A stretch of DNA of 8,458 nt from an uncultured Eubacteriaceae bacterium. Its GTDB lineage: Bacteria > Bacillota > Clostridia > Eubacteriales > Eubacteriaceae. The translations under genes were made by a program, and so were the position numbers. The notes under the pieces are model-generated. The model saw only the letters and a list, made by a program, of their open reading frames with translations, was not told the origin of the DNA and ran no database searches. Positions 6,452 through 8,458 of the stretch are shown piece by piece (the first letter of the stretch is position 1; the number at the start of each line of letters is the position of its first letter). The DNA is taken from contig CANRHG010000074.1 of NCBI GenBank assembly GCA_947630385.1, positions 1 to 8,458 of the forward strand. Direction: 5' to 3'.

Positions 6452-6482
6452 TGTAACGTTGAATTCAAATTTGGAGGGAACG

Positions 6483-6743
6483 ATGGCAAACATAAAATCA
6501 GCCAAAAAAAGAGCAAAGACCAACGAAAAACGACGTCTACGCAACCGCGCGAGAAAGAACGTCATAAAGAGCAACATCAAAAAATTCTACAAGGCTGTTG
6601 AAGACGGAAACAAAGACGAAGCTAAGGAAGCTTACAACGTCGCTGCCAAAAAACTGGACCAGGCAGCCAGCAAGAACGTCATCCACAAAAACAAAGCAGC
6701 CCGCAAGAAAAGTCAGTTGGCCCGCGCTCTAAACGAAATGTAA
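6483..6743 (+). CDS. rpsT: 30S ribosomal protein S20
   Basis: The 86-residue, lysine- and arginine-rich protein begins MANIKSAKKRAKTNEKRRLR and contains HKNKAARKKSQLARALN near its end, both typical of S20, which binds 16S rRNA in the body of the 30S subunit. A GGAGGG ribosome binding site lies just before the ATG at 6483; an upstream in-frame extension lacks one and is not part of the family. The gene points opposite to lepA and holA, as in Bacillus, and ends in a strong terminator. Confidence 0.98.
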   Translation: MANIKSAKKRAKTNEKRRLRNRARKNVIKSNIKKFYKAVEDGNKDEAKEAYNVAAKKLDQAASKNVIHKNKAARKKSQLARALNEM

Positions 6744-6772
6744 AGTTACTCCAAAATCTTCTTAGACCGACC

Positions 6773-6801
6773 AGGCACGCTTTAAGCGTGCCTATTTTTT
6801 T
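6773..6801 (+). terminator. Intrinsic terminator of rpsT
   Basis: Arms AGGCACGC (6773-6780) and GCGTGCCT (6786-6793) pair perfectly around TTTAA, followed by A and seven T residues (6795-6801). On the other strand there is no T run after the hairpin, so it works for rpsT only. The holA stop codon lies inside the right arm. Confidence 0.9.
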
Positions 6802-7745
6802 GCCAGTTTCAGTAAAAACATCTCGAGCGAAAAGGCCGGATCGACCATGCCGGTCTTAAGTTTGAGGTCCTCTTCGGCCGCGTCCATGATGTATTTTTTA
6901 AGTCTCCCGCTGTCTACCCTTCGCGCGAGCGGTAGGTATTTTTTGACCAAAAACGGCGCAAGGCCCGTGCGGCTAACGATCTCCCTCTGATTGGCCCCGC
7001 TTTCAAAGCACACCCGTACCTTCAGTAAATTCCTGAGCTGGTACAGCAGCAGCCCGTACAGGCCGATCGGGCTTTCCCCTTTGTCAAAAAGCGTCTTTAG
7101 TTTTAGGCTCAGCCCCTTTATTTTACCCGAAAGTACTCCGTCGATTAAGGCAAAGACGTTGTCTTCGACCGTCTCGGGGATCACGGCGTCGACCGCCTCG
7201 CGATCGATCTTTCCATCCATCGCGTAAGAGATAATCTGTTTTACGGTCTTTTCAAGCCCCATCGCGTCCCCTTTTCCTTCTAGGTAGTGGCTGCGCTCGA
7301 GCACGTACTGGGCGAGGGCGTCGTCAACCGTTTTTCCACCGTCTTTAAATTCTTTTTTTACCCAAGAAGTCGCCTGGGACAAATCCATCCGCCCGACTTC
7401 GATGATTTTCGCGTACTTTTTAAAGAGTTTATAATTTTTCTTCCGTTTATCGACGCTTCGCTCGCGAAATATAGCTAGCGTCGTCGCCACCGGGTCTTTA
7501 AGATAGGCCTCGAGTTCCTCGTTGTCCCCAAAATCCGTGTTTTCGGCCACGACGATCCGTCTGTCCCCCATGACCGGATAGGTCTGCAGGGAAGGCAGGA
7601 TCTCGGAGAAACTTTCTCCGTCGAAATTTGTCAGGTTAAAGGCGCGCTCGGTCGGGTTTAAATCCCCCGTCAGTCTTTCGATGTAGTCGCCGGCTAAGCG
7701 GTCCTCTTCCCCGGTGATAAAGAGGACGCGATCGTTTTTATCCAT
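6792..7745 (-). CDS. holA: DNA polymerase III delta subunit
   Basis: The delta subunit opens and loads the sliding clamp as part of the clamp loader. The 317-residue protein has the normal length and a family-like start: FITGEEDRLAGDYIERL at 9-25, NFDGESFSEILPSLQTYP at 40-57, and DRRIVVAEN. It also has the conserved ETVEDNVFALIDGVLSGK at 191-208 and the C-terminal end KTGMVDPAFSLEMFLLKLA. As usual for delta it lacks a working Walker A motif. It converges on rpsT, as in Bacillus, and its TAG lies in the rpsT terminator. No Shine-Dalgarno sequence precedes the ATG; the promoter reads very close to it. Confidence 0.93.
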   Translation of the reverse strand: MDKNDRVLFITGEEDRLAGDYIERLTGDLNPTERAFNLTNFDGESFSEILPSLQTYPVMGDRRIVVAENTDFGDNEELEAYLKDPVATTLAIFRERSVDKRKKNYKLFKKYAKIIEVGRMDLSQATSWVKKEFKDGGKTVDDALAQYVLERSHYLEGKGDAMGLEKTVKQIISYAMDGKIDREAVDAVIPETVEDNVFALIDGVLSGKIKGLSLKLKTLFDKGESPIGLYGLLLYQLRNLLKVRVCFESGANQREIVSRTGLAPFLVKKYLPLARRVDSGRLKKYIMDAAEEDLKLKTGMVDPAFSLEMFLLKLAKK

Positions 7746-7751
7746 ACTAAA

Positions 7752-7779
7752 ATTTTAAACGTCGTCCAAAAAAAATCAA
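7752..7779 (-). promoter_or_regulatory. Promoter for holA, possibly giving a leaderless mRNA
   Basis: On the minus strand TTGATT (7774-7779) and TAAAAT (7752-7757) are spaced by 16 bases, four and five of six matches to consensus. The -10 ends 6 bases before the holA ATG, so transcription should begin at about the start codon. No ribosome binding site is present. Confidence 0.5.
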
Positions 7780-7797
7780 ATCTGCTACAATCAGATT
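7779..7797. repeat. Inverted repeat around the -10 box of the aminotransferase gene
   Basis: AATCTG (7779-7784) and CAGATT (7792-7797) are perfect inverted copies separated by 7 bases. The spacer is CTACAAT, which holds the TACAAT -10 box of the plus-strand gene. The position is right for a repressor operator, but six-base arms in AT-rich DNA can also occur by chance. Confidence 0.4.
7783..7791 (+). promoter_or_regulatory. Extended -10 promoter for the MalY/PatB-type gene, possibly leaderless
   Basis: TGCTACAAT is a TG-extended -10 with five of six matches. It ends 7 bases before the ATG at 7799, so the mRNA should start at or next to the start codon. The -35 position (about CGTCCA) is poor. 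Confidence 0.45.
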
Positions 7798-7798
7798 A

Positions 7799-8458
7799 AT
7801 GAATGAATTTGATCTTTTTACCGATAGGACCGGGACCAAATCGAGCAAGTTCGATTTGACCGGAAAAGAGGGCGTCCTGCCGATGTGGGTCGCCGACATG
7901 GATTTTAAAACCCTGCCCGAAGTACGAGAAGCGCTTAAAGCAACCGCCGAACACGGGATCTTTGGTTACTCCTACCCGGACGAGGCTTATAAGACGGCCG
8001 TACTCGACTGGGTCGAAGACGCCTACGGCTACCGTCCGGACGAAGAAGAACTCGTCTTAACGCCGGGGGTCGTCTTTGCCATCGCCCACGCGGTCAAGGC
8101 TTTTTCTAAACCGGGAGACGTCGTCCTCATACAAGAGCCGGTGTACTATCCGTTTAAGATGGTGGCCCAGGCCAACGGAAGACACGTGATCTCGAGCGAT
8201 TTGACCGAAAAAGACGGCGAGTATTTTATCGACTTTGACGACTTAGACGAAAAAATGAAACAGGCAAAACTCATGATCCTGTCAAACCCCCACAACCCCG
8301 TGGGAAAAGTCTTTAATAAAGAAGAACTAGGGAAAATCTTAGAGCTCGCCCGAAAAAACGACGTACTAATTATCGCCGACGAGATCCACGCCGACTTTAT
8401 CTACAACACCGACTTTATTAGCCTTGGAAGACTCGCCCCGGATGAGGTGATCCTTTGT
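7799..8458 (+). CDS. MalY/PatB family PLP-dependent aminotransferase / cystathionine beta-lyase (partial, 3' end missing)
   Basis: The first 220 codons are open to the window edge. The start MNEFDLFTDRTGTKSSKFD followed by LPMWVADMDF is the hallmark of the MalY/PatB group of fold-type I PLP enzymes, which usually split cystathionine or cysteine at the C-S bond. Further matches are GYSYP (near 60), TPGVVFAIA, the SNPHNPVGKVF loop and IADEIHADFIY, whose Asp contacts the PLP ring. The lysine that binds PLP lies just beyond the window. Full length should be near 390 residues. The gene diverges from holA across 53 bases and has no Shine-Dalgarno sequence. Whether the substrate is cystathionine, cysteine or another amino acid cannot be told, so no gene symbol is given. 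Confidence 0.92.
   Translation, partial: MNEFDLFTDRTGTKSSKFDLTGKEGVLPMWVADMDFKTLPEVREALKATAEHGIFGYSYPDEAYKTAVLDWVEDAYGYRPDEEELVLTPGVVFAIAHAVKAFSKPGDVVLIQEPVYYPFKMVAQANGRHVISSDLTEKDGEYFIDFDDLDEKMKQAKLMILSNPHNPVGKVFNKEELGKILELARKNDVLIIADEIHADFIYNTDFISLGRLAPDEVILC

Noticed and set aside
6459..6468. Ten-base palindrome TTGAATTCAA between lepA and rpsT
   Set aside because: Short and AT-rich, with no second copy or clear promoter relation; easily chance.
6372..6482. N-terminal extension of rpsT upstream of 6483
   Set aside because: It would overlap lepA, has no ribosome binding site, and S20 proteins begin at MANIKSA.
1..8458. Search by eye for tRNA or rRNA genes, CRISPR repeats, insertion sequences and riboswitches
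   Set aside because: None seen. All gaps are under about 85 bases and are explained by promoters and terminators.

Overview
The window looks like chromosomal housekeeping DNA from a low-to-middle GC Firmicutes bacterium of the Clostridia/Tissierellia kind. Three things point there. The block efp - CD1247-family protein - Asp23-family protein - nusB - xseA is the order seen in clostridia. rpsT sits opposed to holA and lepA, as in Bacillus and relatives. EF-P and Rho are of the Firmicutes type. The sporulation genes gpr and spoIIP, which usually lie between rpsT and lepA in spore formers, are absent, which suggests a non-sporulating lineage. I cannot name a genus.

Layout. 1-1910 (minus strand): efp, a CD1247-type zinc-ribbon protein and an Asp23-family protein form one compact unit ended by a hairpin terminator at 544-568. 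Next comes nusB, with xseA overlapping its 3' end and running off the window. 1969-4560 (minus): rho, rpmE with its own promoter and terminator, and a broken prmC whose start codon directly follows the rpmE terminator. 4623-6428 (minus): lepA. 6483-6743 (plus): rpsT, ended by a strong terminator. 6792-7745 (minus): holA, converging on rpsT. 7799-8458 (plus): the first 220 codons of a MalY/PatB-type aminotransferase, divergent from holA.

Most genes serve gene expression: transcription termination and antitermination (Rho, NusB), ribosome parts (L31, S20), elongation factors (EF-P, LepA/EF4) and release-factor methylation (PrmC). The rest are DNA replication or repair (HolA, XseA), envelope or stress related (Asp23 family) and amino-acid metabolism (MalY/PatB).

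There is no mobile element, CRISPR array or phage gene. The points most worth checking are: (1) Rho carries two tandem cold-shock RNA-binding domains instead of one; (2) prmC has lost about 35-40 codons after its NPPY motif, out of frame, with a junction that fits a deletion between short ATCGAA repeats; (3) the prmC ribosome binding site lies inside the rpmE terminator hairpin; (4) holA, the aminotransferase gene and perhaps nusB have no Shine-Dalgarno sequence and have -10 boxes placed so that the mRNAs may be leaderless.
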